Positions 44,341 through 55,480 of a DNA stretch of 64,000 nt are shown piece after piece. Origin of the DNA: Adiantum capillus-veneris (Eukaryota; Streptophyta; Polypodiopsida; Polypodiales; Pteridaceae); the NCBI GenBank assembly GCA_014529385.2, contig CM043942.1, positions 58,959,684-59,023,683 on the forward strand, in the 5' to 3' direction. Every line of letters starts with the position of its first letter. Positions within the stretch are counted from its first letter, which is position 1. The position numbers and the translations under genes were made by a program. The notes beneath the pieces are model-generated. The model saw only the letters and a program-made list of their open reading frames with translations, made no database searches and was not told where the DNA came from.

Positions 44341-45175
44341 GCATGATTGGGCTTTTTTAGTTCTACCTTTTTACAAAGATCTACTTCTGGTCTAGTCTCC
44401 ACTTGAGGTTTAAGAGCCTCATCATGTCGAGACCTTGCAACAGCTACAATGCAAGCAAGGAAAGCACTCGAAGTGTGCATTTAATAGGGTCCTTCTCTTT
44501 AGCATGTTCAATCGGCAATATATGCTGAGTGTACTCACTCAACACCGAAAAACTTTTAAAATAAAGTTTCACAACTTGTTATCACCCGTCAACGTGCAAG
44601 CATGACTGTTTGCTCAGCTAAAGTATTGCAAATATTGGCTAATTTTAGAATTCTTGCAGGGGCTAGAGCGCATGCTGCAATAACTTGAAGCACCATAAAT
44701 CCTCACTTATTTTGTGTGTGACGTAAGTATCTCATGGACCCTTGATAGCCTCTACATTGACTTTGTATCTCTACTAATTTTGCATTGCACAATCGTCTTC
44801 AGACAACCAAAAAAAAGAACGTACGTGTATTCTCTAGGCGTACTTAGGCACATGCATATCTCTCTTTCAAACCAAAATTGGTTTTGAGGGGGACATTGTA
44901 AGTCAATACTAATTGCCTAAGTGTTCGCTGCTCAAAATGGGCATGTGCAAATAGTTATAATGTACTCAAACACACTAATAAAATGAGCACTTGTGTCTCT
45001 ACATATGTGTGTCTTTGTGTATGAGCAACCAAGCTTTTTGTGAGGGATGCGATGAAGCATATTTAATTGATTTTCTACAACCCTCATTGCTTTGCAATTT
45101 CTAATGTATTTTTCTCCTTGTTTTGCTCGGTTTAGGGATTGCTCGAAAAAACTTGCTCGGGGTTTGGGATTCCTC
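44340..45175. other. Right interior of the Mutator-like element, no gene seen
   Basis: AT-rich sequence leading to the right inverted end. Short ORFs only; no domain recognised. Confidence 0.5.
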
Positions 45176-45184
45176 GATTTATTA

Positions 45185-45879
45185 TGCGAAAAGCTCAATA
45201 TACAGCATAGGTATAGTTCTCCCTATTATCCACAATGCAATGGTCTTAATGAAAGATTCAATGGAGAGTTGGTAAAGATCTTGACAAAGATGACTTAGAC
45301 ACATGGGAAGACTTGGGATTCAAAGTTTCCTTGTGCATTATGGACCTACATAACTTCTATCAAAATGAGCACAGGATTTTCCCCTTATCCCTTGGTTGAT
45401 GGCAAGGAAGCTTTATTGCCAATTGAAGTGGAAATCCCTGCTCTCAAGTTATTGTCATTGGAAGATGAGAGCAAACAAATGCATGGCAGAAAAGATTATT
45501 GGATTTACAATGCTTGCAATTGGATAGAGTTTTAGCTTTGAGCCACTATGAAGAAGTGTCAAGGAAGGCTCAGCTAAAAGCCAATGAATACGTGGAAGAT
45601 AAAAAATTTGAGAAGGGTGATTTAGTGTTGCGATACAATATTAAATTGGACAATACCTTTCAAAAGAAGTTTCAAATCAAATGGGAAGGTCCTTTTATTG
45701 TTCTGAACAAATTTAAAAATGGCACATATCAGTTGGCAGATTTGAATGGTGCACAACATAAATATCATGTCAATGGTTATAGATTGAATAAGTATTTGGC
45801 ACATGTGATGACAATTGTGACTGGTGAAATGCTATCAATAGAAGGAGACAATGTGGAGAAATATGAAAATGTGGATTAG
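45185..45879 (+). pseudogene. G1 integrase C-terminal part
   Basis: Continues integrase after the Mutator-like insertion: 'RYSSPYYPQCNGLNERFNG' with the catalytic Glu, then 'VPALKLLS'-type linker remnants and the C-terminal segment 'KGDLVLRYNIKLDN', 'FQIKWEGPFIVLNKF' and 'YHVNGYRLNKYL'. The same order and wording occur at the end of N pol. A stop follows 'KILTKMT' at about 45,297 and the frame changes before 45,499. No further domain follows, so G1 had no envelope-like ORF here. Confidence 0.82.
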
Positions 45880-45946
45880 GTTTCTAGGGATGAAATGCAG
45901 CAGTTATTCACCCTAGGGACCTCTGCTTGTCATGAATGACTAAGCA

Positions 45947-45958
45947 GGCAAGGGGGGT
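45947..45958 (+). promoter_or_regulatory. G1 polypurine tract
   Basis: Purine-rich 'ggcaaggggggt' just before the 3' LTR start TGACAAGC. Confidence 0.65.
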
Positions 45959-48280
45959 TGACAAGCTATGTGAGACATATTTTGGATAAGAATGAACTCA
46001 CTAAATCATGCCAAAAAGCTTGCCCACTAGCCTCATGTATATATGTGTACATACCCTGCAAGTTTTAGAAGTGGCCTTGTAAAAGTTCATGTACAAAGGT
46101 GTGATTTTTCCAAGTTTGAATGATGATGTTTTGGATTGTTTGAGACTCCAAAATATTGTTTTAAATAACTATTTTTAGTCGTGCTTTATAGTTTGTGAAT
46201 TGGACTTGTATATCATAAGTTATGAGCATCGGAAGCGGACGATCTCAACTTAAAAGGTGATTGCAGGTGCATGCGAGAAGGGAAACTAGGCCAACTTGGG
46301 GGTCTAAGATTAGAAATGCTGCCTAGTTTCCCTTCTCGCATGCACTTGCAATCACTTTTTCTTTGGAGATAGCCGAGGTGATGGGCTTCGAGCCGTGTGT
46401 TGCAGTGCGTCATTCTGTGACCGGAGAAACAAGGTATGCGTCAGGGAAAATTGTTCTCTCATGCTTTGGGAGAAGCTCGGTATTTTTGGGGAAGTTGAGG
46501 AGGTGGAGGATGGTGCCAAGTGGCAATGGAGGAATCCCACATGGGGTGGAGCAAGTGGAAATTGGAGGGTATAAGGGGGGGAGTGGGTACCCCCTAAGGT
46601 TGTATCAAAGGGGCTAATGGAGCTTCCTTGCCTTGCTTGTGGGGGCTTGTGGGTGTTGGGGGAGAGAGGGGGCGCCCATTGTGAGTTCCCATTACCTGGA
46701 CAGGCACTTGGCCACTTTTTTGGTCCCTGGATAGCTGCCCCCACTCCTTTCCTTGGTCAAATGGTCATTATGACAGCTCATTTTTGAACCAAAAAAGGCT
46801 AAAATTGGACCAATCCATTAGAAAATTTCAAAGGTCATTTGGAGGGCCTTGTAAGAAATTGTATTTCTCTCTCTAGAAACTTTTTTAAAAATGCACTTGC
46901 ACCTTGTGAGTACATCCAAAAGGACAACTAAACACTCTAAAAAGTAGATTTATATTCCCAATCGTCCTTGAAAACAGTCACTTTTTTATTTAATGCGAGC
47001 GTCTTTTTCAGGAGACAAGTGCGGCGCATTCAATGCAACTTACGTTATCACTGAAAGTTTAAAAGTCACAAACTGTCAAATAGTGATAGATTTTGAGGCT
47101 TTTGACACCAACAATGCGTCCAGAACGCCAAAATACCTTAAAAACGAATGTCTACTTGTCTCATTCCGACATCCGGAGAGGCAAAAAATGTCAAAAAACC
47201 CCAAAAAATGGGCTGTTTACTTAAGGCGCGCGAGGAGGCATTCTAAAATTCTAGAATGCCCCCCTGCGTGCCATTAGTACAAAGCTTCTTTTAGTGATGT
47301 TTGAACACTTATCTTTGAAGAAAGCCCCTTTTTAGAGGTTTTTTTACATTTTCCTCTCAAAAAGCTCCCTAAAAGAGAAAAAAGGGGCTTTTTACTAACG
47401 GCACGCGAGGAGGCATTCCAAAATTTTGGAATGCCCCCTCGCGCATCGTTAGTAAAATGTTCTTTTAGGGGTTTTTGACATTTTTTGCCTCTTTGGATGT
47501 CGGAGTGAGGCAATTAGACATTCATTTCTAAGATATTTGGGCGTTCCGGACGCATTGACAGTATCAAAAGTTTCCAAATCTTCCACCACTTGACAGTTTT
47601 GTGACTTTTTGAGTTCTAGTGATGACGCAAGGCGTATCAAATGCACCGCATCTACCTTCTGAAAAAGGTGCTCGCATTAAATGAAAGAGAGTGATCGTCT
47701 TCAAGGACCAGTAGATTATTAAATGAGGAGAGGGACACCTTTTATATTTTTGTTAATATCAATCTATTTTTTCTACGTAACGTAGGCTCTTCTCTCATTA
47801 GAGGAGCTTATATTCATCTCTCTTCCAAAAGGCCCTCCAAAAGACCTCCGAAATCTCCTAATGAAAAGGTGCCCAAGGAGAGAACCATGTCGTCTAAGAG
47901 GAGAGAGAAAATCCCTTGGGATAAGAGCCAAAAAAATTACCCTTTTAATAGCTACAATTCTCTGCACACCCTTTTTCCTAACAGATACTAGCTTTTTTGG
48001 AGCTTTTGAGAGATACCCCAACTTCAAAAGCTTGCAACTCTCTCATCTGTTGTCAGAATCAAGCATACGGATACTCTACAAAGGTCTACACGACACAAGA
48101 TTCATCTTTATGGTTTTGTTTTTCATCAATTTTAATCATGGTTTGGGTTAGGGCTCTTTCCCCCCGACTTTACATTTACAGGTGTTCGATATAGGTGTTT
48201 TCCGCAGCTTTATGGTGTTTCCTTCCGATGGTGTGGAGTGTTCAAGGCGATACAGGTTCTTGTTTTCCTTCTTGTTTGCA
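45959..48280 (+). repeat. G1 3' LTR, enlarged by a foldback insertion
   Basis: Matches the 5' LTR in two blocks, 45,975-46,815 with 545-1,355 and 47,864-48,280 with about 1,356-1,764. It ends 'cttgtttgca' and passes straight into satellite. About 46,265-46,345 also holds an inverted pair ('gcatgcgagaagggaaacta' and its reverse complement) absent from the 5' copy. Confidence 0.8.
46816..47863. mobile_element. Foldback element, two ~500-bp inverted arms
   Basis: The element begins CATTAG and ends CTAATG. The left arm aligns with the reverse complement of the right arm along almost its whole length, for example 'caatgcgtccagaacgcc' on the left against 'caatgcgtccggaacgcc' on the right, read in reverse. 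The uninterrupted 5' LTR ('ggaccaattaaaaggtgccc') gives the empty site. No target duplication is visible. Two smaller hairpins, each around 'ggaggcattc' and 'gaatgcc', lie near the centre at about 47,232-47,272 and 47,405-47,455. Mirror-image ORFs on the two arms are a consequence of the inverted repeat and do not look coding. Confidence 0.88.
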
Positions 48281-50690
48281 CGCTAACAACTCCATAGGGT
48301 TCTCTTGGTGGTGGCTAGTAACCTCTTTGTGCTCTTGTGGACTTAGGGACATAGGGATATTAGCTATCACAAAGAGCACCATATGGACTTAGGGCCATAG
48401 GGTTTCTAAGGACATTGTTGTAAGGCCACAGGGTGATCTTTGTGATGGCTAGTAACCCTATGGCCCCAAGTCCATAGGGATCTCTTTGTGTAATCTAGAA
48501 ACCCTATGGACTTAGCCATCACAAAGAGGACCGTGTATCCTTAGGGCCATAGGGTCTCTAACGATCACAAAGAGCATCCTATGGACTTAGGGCCATAGGG
48601 TTTCTAGCTTACACAAAGAGCAGCCTATGGCCTTAGGAGTAGAGGTTTTTAGCTATTAAAAAATTCACCCTATGGTGGTGTTAGGACCATAGGGTTTCTA
48701 GCTAACACAAAGAGCACCTTGTGGCCTTATGGACATAGTGTGTCTAGCTAGCAAAAAGAGCACCATGTGGCCTTTGGGACATATGGTTTCTAACTTAGAC
48801 AAAGAGAACCCTGTGGGCTAAGGGCCATATAGTTTGTAGCCATCACAAAGAGCACCATGTGGCAATAGGCCATAGGGATTCTAGCTTAAACAAAGACCTC
48901 TATGTGGCCTTAGGGACATAGGGTTTAGGGTTTGTAGCTTACACAAAGAGCACCATGTGGCCTTAGGACCATACGGTTTTTAGTTATAAAAAAACTCACC
49001 CTGTGGTGTTAGGGACATAAGGTTTCTAGTTAACAAAAAGAGCAACCTGTGGGCTTACGGCCATAGGGTTTCTAGCCATCACAAAGTGCACCATGTGGCC
49101 TTTGGGACATAGGGTTTCTAACTTACACAAAGAGAACCCTGTGTACTTAGGGTCATAGAGTTTCTAGCTAGCACAAAGAGCACCATGTGGCCTTAGGGCC
49201 ATAGAATTTCTAGCTAGCAAAACGACCACCATGTGGCCTTAATAAATAGTGTTTGTATCTAACAAAAAGAGAACCATGTGACCCATAGTGTTTTTAGCTT
49301 ACACAAATAGATCCCTATGGACTTAAGGCCATAGGGTTTCTAGCTTACACAAAGATCTCCTTATGGCCTTGAGGCCATAGGGTTACTAGCCATCACAAAG
49401 AGCATTGTATGGCCTTAGGGCCATAGGGTTTCTACAAGTCACAAAGAGCACCCTATGGCCTTAGGGCCATAGGGTTGTCTTTGTGATTGTTAGAGAACCT
49501 ATGGATCTAAGGCCACAATAGCACAAAGAGGTTACTAATGACCACAAAGAGCTCCCTATGGCCTTAGGGAATCCTTTGGCGTTAAGACCATGGGTGCTCT
49601 TTGTGGTGGTTAGTAACCTCTTTGTGCTCTTGTGGACTTAGGGACATAGGATTATCAGCTATCACAAAGAGCACCCTATGGACTTAGGGCCATAGGGTTT
49701 CTAGCGCCATATGGTGTTCTTTGTGATCACTAGAAATCCTATGGATGTAAGGACACACGGTGCTCTTTGTGATGGTTAGTAACCCTATGGGGCTCTTTGT
49801 GCAAGCTAGAAACCCTATGGCCTTATCCATCACAAAGAGGACCCTATGCCTTAGGGCCATAGGGCTTGTAGCCATCACAAAGAGCACCCTATGGCCTTAG
49901 GACCAGAGGATTTTTAGATATTAAAAACATCACCATGTGGAAGTGCTAGGACCATAGTGTTTCTAGTTTACACAAAGAGCACGTTGCCTTATGGCCATAG
50001 TGTTTCTAGCTAACAAAAAGAGCACCATGTGGCCTTAGGGCCATAGGGTTTCTAGCAATCACAAAGTGCACCATGTGGCCTTTGGGACATGGGTTTCTAA
50101 CTTACACAAAAAGAACCTTGTGGCCTTAGGGCCATAGAGTTTCTATCCATCACAAAGAGCACCATGTGGCATTAGGTCCAAAGGGATTCTAGCTTAAACA
50201 AAGAGCACTATGTGACCTTAGGGCCATAGGGCTACTAGCCATCACAAAGAGCACCCTATGGCTTTAGAGTACAATGATTTCTAACCATAAAAAATAGCAC
50301 CCTATGGACTTAGGGCACCCTTTGACCTTAGGGTCATAGGGTTTCTAGATAACAGAAAGAGAACCCTATGGCCTTAGGACCATAGGGGTTCTAGCTAACA
50401 AAAAGACCACCGTGTGTCCATAGTTTCTATCTAGCAAAAATAGCACCCTGTGGCCTGAGGGCTATGTAAATCTCTTTGTGATGGTTAGAGACCCTATGGC
50501 CCTAAGTCGGTGGATGCTATATGTGATGGTTAGGGCTTCTAGCCATCATAGAGAGCATCCTATCGCCTTATGGTCATAGGGTTTCTTTCTAAGACAAAGA
50601 TCATCCTATGGCCTTAAGGCCACGGGGTTTTTATCCACCACCATAAAGAGCACCATGTGGCCTTAGGAACTCTAATTAGACTAGAGGGCA
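48281..50690. repeat. Satellite array with hairpin core (right flank of G1)
   Basis: About forty degenerate units built from 'catagggtttctagc', 'acacaaagagcaccc' or 'atcacaaagagcacc' and 'tatggccttaggg'. A perfect copy of the palindromic core, CCCTATGGCC, TTAG and GGCCATAGGG, is at 49,451-49,474. Units switch orientation several times, for example near 48,430 and 49,700. This continues the array at 1-537. The segment near 49,555-49,590 resembles 495-535, next to the G1 insertion. Confidence 0.9.
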
Positions 50691-51612
50691 TCCTATGGAC
50701 TTAGGACCCAGTGACTATAGATTAGTATGTCTAGACTTACGAAAGAGGACACATCTTAGAAAGAAACCCGAATGCAAAGGGGTTCGTTAGATTACAGTGC
50801 ACCTTGTGGCCCTAGGTCCATAAGATGCTAATGTGGAATCTCTAAAGGTTATTTAGGCCACTCAAGAGCACTCAAATGAGCACCATGAACATAAGAACTT
50901 TGATTTTATTGGAGGGAACCCTATGGACCTAAGGCCCAAATACTATATATTAAGTAGTCCAAGCTCAAAAAAGAGGTCACAGCTTAGAAATAAACCAGCA
51001 AACAAAGGGGTTTTGACCACTACATGCATTTTCATGTAGACATGGGGGTTCACTTACGTGACACCCATGAATATAGGCATTGACCAATAAAGACAAGATT
51101 ATAACCCGGTGGTCCTGACCTCCATGCACCTCTAGACCGAGGTGTGCGGGGATCGGGCATGGCGAGAGAATGTGAGGTAGTTTACAGTGTGATAATATAG
51201 AAGCTCAAAAGAGGACATTTATGCCACTACATGGGAACCATGTATACATAAACTCTCATTAGATTAGAGTGCACCTTGTGGCCATTGTAGAAACTCTAAA
51301 GGCGTTCTGTCCACTCAAGTGCACCCAAATGGATGCCATGGACATAAGAACATAGATTTGATTAGAGGGCACCCTATGGACCTTGGGCCATAGGGTGTTT
51401 GTGTAGAGGCTCTAAAGGAGAATATAGGCCATTCAAGTACTTTGGACCCGTAAGGCCCTAGGGCCACAAGGTTCCTCTAATGTCATAAGAGAACCTGTGA
51501 TCCTAGTACCATAAGGTGGCCTAGGTATGCTTGTAGAACCATTTTGTTGGCACCCTTTGGACCTAGGACCACACGGTTTAACATAGAGGGGACTCTATGG
51601 CCCTAGGTCCAT
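50691..51612. repeat. Strongly degenerate satellite
   Basis: Recognisable 'cctatggacctagg' and 'tagggtg' fragments, with phrases such as 'agaggcaccctatgg' and 'tctaaaggc', but no regular period. It leads into the decayed gene. Confidence 0.65.
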
Positions 51613-54344
51613 ATGGATGTATTAATATCCATCTTGTCTAAATACATGTCATTCTTTTTACAGAATATGTCTCAAAAGAGAATGTCAAAGTCAGTTGATG
51701 CAACAGGCTCAACACCAAGTTCTTGGTATCTAGATTTTCACTTTCCAAATGGTGGAAGTGATGAGAAAGCCCACTTGTTCTTTCAAGATAAAGAGCAATT
51801 TCCCTTCAAAGAGTGTGGTATTGTTATGGATATAAAGAAAGATTGTTCAGACCTTGAAATGTCTTCATGCCTTGGAGTAAAGCTACTTAATGGTGGCTGG
51901 TGAAGGTTGATTATGATGGAGTGACAATGACAAAAGCAGGGTGGGTGGAGCTTCAAAATGAAACTCCAAGTGAGAACTTCATAGACTTATATATTGAGGT
52001 ATTTAACAAAGTCAATCCATATTTAGGTAAATTGAGTAGCACAAAGAAGAATAAGAAGCAAAAGAATGAAGACACAGGTAAAGCAAGTCAAGCTAAGAAT
52101 CTCAAGGAGAGTCATACTCCCTCACCTGGAGACAATAGTATAAATATGGCCAAAGGAAATATTTCAGTTATACCCTTACACACTCAAGAAGCAGGAGATT
52201 CTAGTGGACTTGCAACCCTAGAAGTTGAAACCCCCTTAGTGGTAGTGGACTCATCATCCTTAGCTATGTTGGACTCTATTATACAACCCAAAGAAAAAGA
52301 TATTGATAAAGAAGTTGCCAAAACTTTTAAGAGTGGGCTAGATGGATATGTTGGAATCAAACACTATTTTAAATTTGGTGTACAATTTACCCAACTGATC
52401 CCAGTTGAGCAATGCAACCTTGCACTAGCTGGCTATAAATGCAGACCATTGTCAGTTTTGTATGTGAAATACCTCTTGAAGCAATTTGCAGGGCACTCTA
52501 GGCCAGTCTCCAATGCAACAGATTTGATGTCATAGAACCCAATTACAAAAATGCCTTTACAAATAGTTAGAGTGCATGGAGACAAGCTATCAACATACCA
52601 CTACTGCATTCCATCTGGTCAAGATTCCATTATAGTAGCTAGAGCTTTTTTGCATAACAACAACACTAAGTATGCTTTGACAAAAGAGTTCTACAAGTTT
52701 AAAATTGCAAGGATATTTGTAGACTCTCCCAAAGAGGTTGTTGTTTGAATATACAAAATGGATAACATGGAGAGAATGATAGCAATGAAGCACTAGCCTT
52801 ACGTGGATGTCTTGAAGCATGGCCATAGTCAATGTCTTGCATATTTTAAACCAACAAAAACCAAGGTAGGAGTTCTTGTCGGTCATTCGAGTCGAGCACC
52901 TTGGGATGTAAGTTCCACTTTCCTATGCTTGCTTTGTTACAAATATTTCTTAAAATAAATTTAATTTTCTTTTCTTTATTTTAAAGGCCTCTGTAAATGT
53001 GGCAAACATCATGTTCAACCATAAATAATTTGCCAGCAAAAAGAAGCACACATGATCATGTACAATGATGAAATCTAGGATCACTAAATAAACATATTAA
53101 TGAAGCATCACACATCAGTTTCTCGTAGGTGCAACCAAGAATAACAACATTTAGATGCCTAAACAATTTAGAAGATAATGATGTCAAGCTACTACAATAG
53201 GAGTTGATAGAATAGAAGATCTGCTTAGTGAAGCAACAACATCAAGCAGGCATGCTCGACCTCACTACACGTGCAACGAACTTAAAGCAGACCACGGTTT
53301 TTGAACCTCAAATGTTGATGGCATTTAAAGAGCTAGATCCATCAACAATAGCATTTACATCATGGGATGAATGTAAGTCTCATTATAACATTATGGATGA
53401 GATCTACAATTCTCTCTTCACGAGTTGTATGCAATGGCTAAATCTCCTGCTACAAAAAGCAAAGGAGAAAGAGCCAATTTCTGACATCACTAGGGGATAT
53501 GTGTAGTGGATCATTGCACAAAAGAATTTTTAATTTATTTTACCATGGACAATCAAGTGCATTGGAAAGAATTTGGAAGGCGTTGATTTCTCTACAGTGA
53601 GAATAGCTCTACAATTCATGTTGGTGTTTGTATCATAGAAACAACACACAAAAGTCTTACATTTAGTGGTTGGAGTGCTATCCAATTTGGTAAAGTAATT
53701 GATGGATTACATGGGGTAGCGCATCAACCATTAGAGCTTTAATTGCTGGCTTAGTCAAGTATCAGCATGTTGCTTCCCTAGAGAAGGAAATTTTTGAAAA
53801 AGCTAAATGGTCTGAAATGCATGTTCTACCTTTAAGCCACTTAATGGGATGAGAGACCGTCCAAACATGTGCTCTTCACGAAGTAATTTTTGGGGTTTGG
53901 AAATTCTTCAGTCAGGGGGATCAATACACCAACTAATCTAGTATTAAAGAGTCACTGTTGAAGCCAATGCATACTCTTTGCATCAACGACGACGAGTATG
54001 ATGTTGTGACCACCGCCAAATATTTTTTTGTGCGTCATGCAATCAAATGCAACTGTGTCAAAGAAGATGATCAAGTAATAGACATCTTCTCATTAGGCTA
54101 TGGGACTAAAGAGGCACTACAACAACAGAGAAAGGTGATACCAGTTGCATGTACTAGTGATCAAATGACGCAATTGGAAGCTCTTTGCCATTCCATAGTG
54201 GAAGCACACCTTGATCTTAGAAGGTGGGCAGGTGTGGATACCATAGAGAAAGTCAATGACAAGGATTCAGAGGAAGAAGAAATTGAAGAACCATTGGATG
54301 CAAGTGCTGATGCCATTCTAGAAATTCTACAAGAAATAGGTTAA
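51613..54344 (+). pseudogene. Decayed unrecognised gene between satellite blocks
   Basis: Protein-like reading runs through most of 2.7 kb. Piece 1 (51,613-51,903) ends 'KLLNGGW' and continues after a one-base slip as 'VKVDYDGVTMTKAGWVEL' in the frame of 51,900-52,907, with single stops at 52,533, 52,746 and about 52,794. That frame includes a Lys-rich stretch, 'GYVGIKHYFKFGVQF', 'LSVLYVKYLLKQFAG' and 'KTKVGVLVGHSSRAPWD', then an intron. Further blocks are 'LTFSGWSAIQFGKVIDGL', 'GLVKYQHVASLEKEIFEKAK' and 53,958-54,344, with an acidic C-terminus ('EEEEIEEPLDASADAILEIL'). I recognise no domain. Intron and length suggest a cellular gene or a non-LTR-type mobile gene; flanking satellites suggest it was carried within the array. 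Confidence 0.6.
52908..52986 (+). other. Candidate 79-bp intron
   Basis: Donor GAT|GTAAGT, an AT-rich and T-rich interior, and acceptor 'ttctttattttaaag'|GCC. Removing it joins 'SSRAPWD' to 'ASVNVANIMFNHK' in phase 0. It is short but within the plant range. Confidence 0.6.
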
Positions 54345-54649
54345 GCTAGCCACCCATAATATTACATTACTGATATTTAGATTATTATTTTTATCATTCT
54401 ATTTTATTTTTCCCATGTCAAATCCGCCCATGATGTTAAAAACATTGACGTTTGGTTTGTTATTTTTCTCAATTTATTTTCTTTGAAAAATGTGAACTTG
54501 TGAGTTTGAGTTTTTTCACATTAAATGAATTAGACTTAAGTGTATGATATTATATGGACATGTTGTGGAAAACAAAATTCTACATATATATGTGGTCATA
54601 AGATATATTATGTAATACTTTAAAGTTAAGTGATCATATGAGGTTTGGG
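54345..54649. other. AT-rich sequence downstream of the decayed gene
   Basis: No gene or repeat unit seen. It could include the old 3' untranslated region. Confidence 0.4.
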
Positions 54650-55480
54650 AAGAACGCCCACCCTATGACTTGAGGATCATAGAGTTCTTTGTAGACATGG
54701 CACCCTATGGCCATAGGGCCATAGAATCCCCCAAAAGCAAATGGAATACCCTACAACCTTATGGATGTAGGGTGATTAAATAGAATCTATAAAAGGGAAC
54801 ATAAGCATTTGGCTACTTTATAGGCTTAGGTCCATAGGGTGTCAACATAGAATCCCCCAAAAGCATGTGGGCACCCTACAATCTTACGGATATAGGGTGA
54901 TTACATAGAGTCTCTAAAAGGGCACATAAGCATTTGGGCTACTCTACAGCCTTAGGGCCATAGGGTGTCAACATAGAATCCACCAAAATTAGTTGGGCTA
55001 CCCTAAAATCTTACACATATAGGGTGATTAGATAGAGTCTCTAAAAGGGCACATAAGCATGTGGGATACTCTATAGTCTTAGGGCCATAGGGTGTCAACA
55101 TATATCTCTAGAAGGAAACATAAGTTATCCAATAGCATTTGGGATACCCTAAGGCCTTAGGGCCATAGGGTGCTGACATAGAACCTCCACAGGGGCACTT
55201 AAGCCACCCATGGATGCAAATCACTTAGCTCCCTATGGTCACATCTTATAAAATATAACATGACACCCTATGGCCTTTAGGCCATACGTTGGTTATTCTA
55301 GGTCCCCTAAAGACTCTTTAAGAGTTTCAAAAACATTCTTTGGCCTAACGATCTTGTTGACGATCTCAAGGTCATAGTGTTCGAATACCAGACTAAACTT
55401 ATGGAAGAATATATGGGAGAAGATATGTCAACTTATTGCCTTGGAATCATAGGGTTCATATACATAGGGACTTATACTGC
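54650..55480. repeat. Longer-period satellite, about 130-bp units
   Basis: At least three units of the order 'ttagggccatagggtgtca', 'acatagaatcccccaaaagc', 'accctacaatcttac', 'agggtgattacatagagtct' and 'ctaaaagggcacataagc' at about 54,700-55,130, then more degenerate copies. It keeps the 'gggccataggg' half of the hairpin core but has a longer, more regular period than the 48-50 kb array. Confidence 0.8.

Larger units (their letters stand above)
40210..45175. mobile_element. Mutator-like (9-bp target duplication) 5-kb element with captured fragments
   Basis: A perfect 9-bp duplication GATTTATTA at 40,201-40,209 and 45,176-45,184 brackets the insertion in G1 integrase; removing it restores 'FDLLCEKLN'. 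The ends form imperfect inverted repeats of about 60 bp, each starting GAG with three CGAGC motifs at identical spacing (9 and 11 bases between them). Nine-base duplications are typical of Mutator-like elements. No transposase is recognised, so it looks non-autonomous. The interior carries coding-like fragments and many microsatellites. Confidence 0.8.
538..48280 (+). mobile_element. G1: decayed Tat-like Ty3-gypsy retrotransposon, outermost host of the nest
   Basis: G1 is reconstructed from six pieces: 538-3,518, 17,198-18,071, 37,760-37,845, 38,132-40,209, 45,185-46,815 and 47,864-48,280. They carry in order 5' LTR, gag, protease, RT, RNase H, a second archaeal-type RNase H, integrase and 3' LTR. 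The dual RNase H is the known hallmark of the plant Tat lineage. Reading frames rejoin across the insertions, for example 'VCVDYKPANV' before M and 'TKKDPYPLPF' after it. Every domain carries stops or frameshifts, so it is dead. Satellite on both sides shows it entered a satellite array. Its exact target duplication is not clear. Confidence 0.85.

Noticed and set aside
45880-45958. An envelope-like ORF at the 3' end of G1
   Set aside because: Only about 80 bases lie between the integrase stop and the 3' LTR.
46993-47646. Plus-strand ORF of 94 aa and similar minus-strand ORFs in the foldback element
   Set aside because: They are mirror images produced by the inverted arms, with no known domain and different frame breaks.
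48281-50690. Short regular repeats that might suggest a CRISPR array
   Set aside because: Units are degenerate, occur in both orientations and have no constant repeat with unique spacers; this is eukaryotic satellite DNA.
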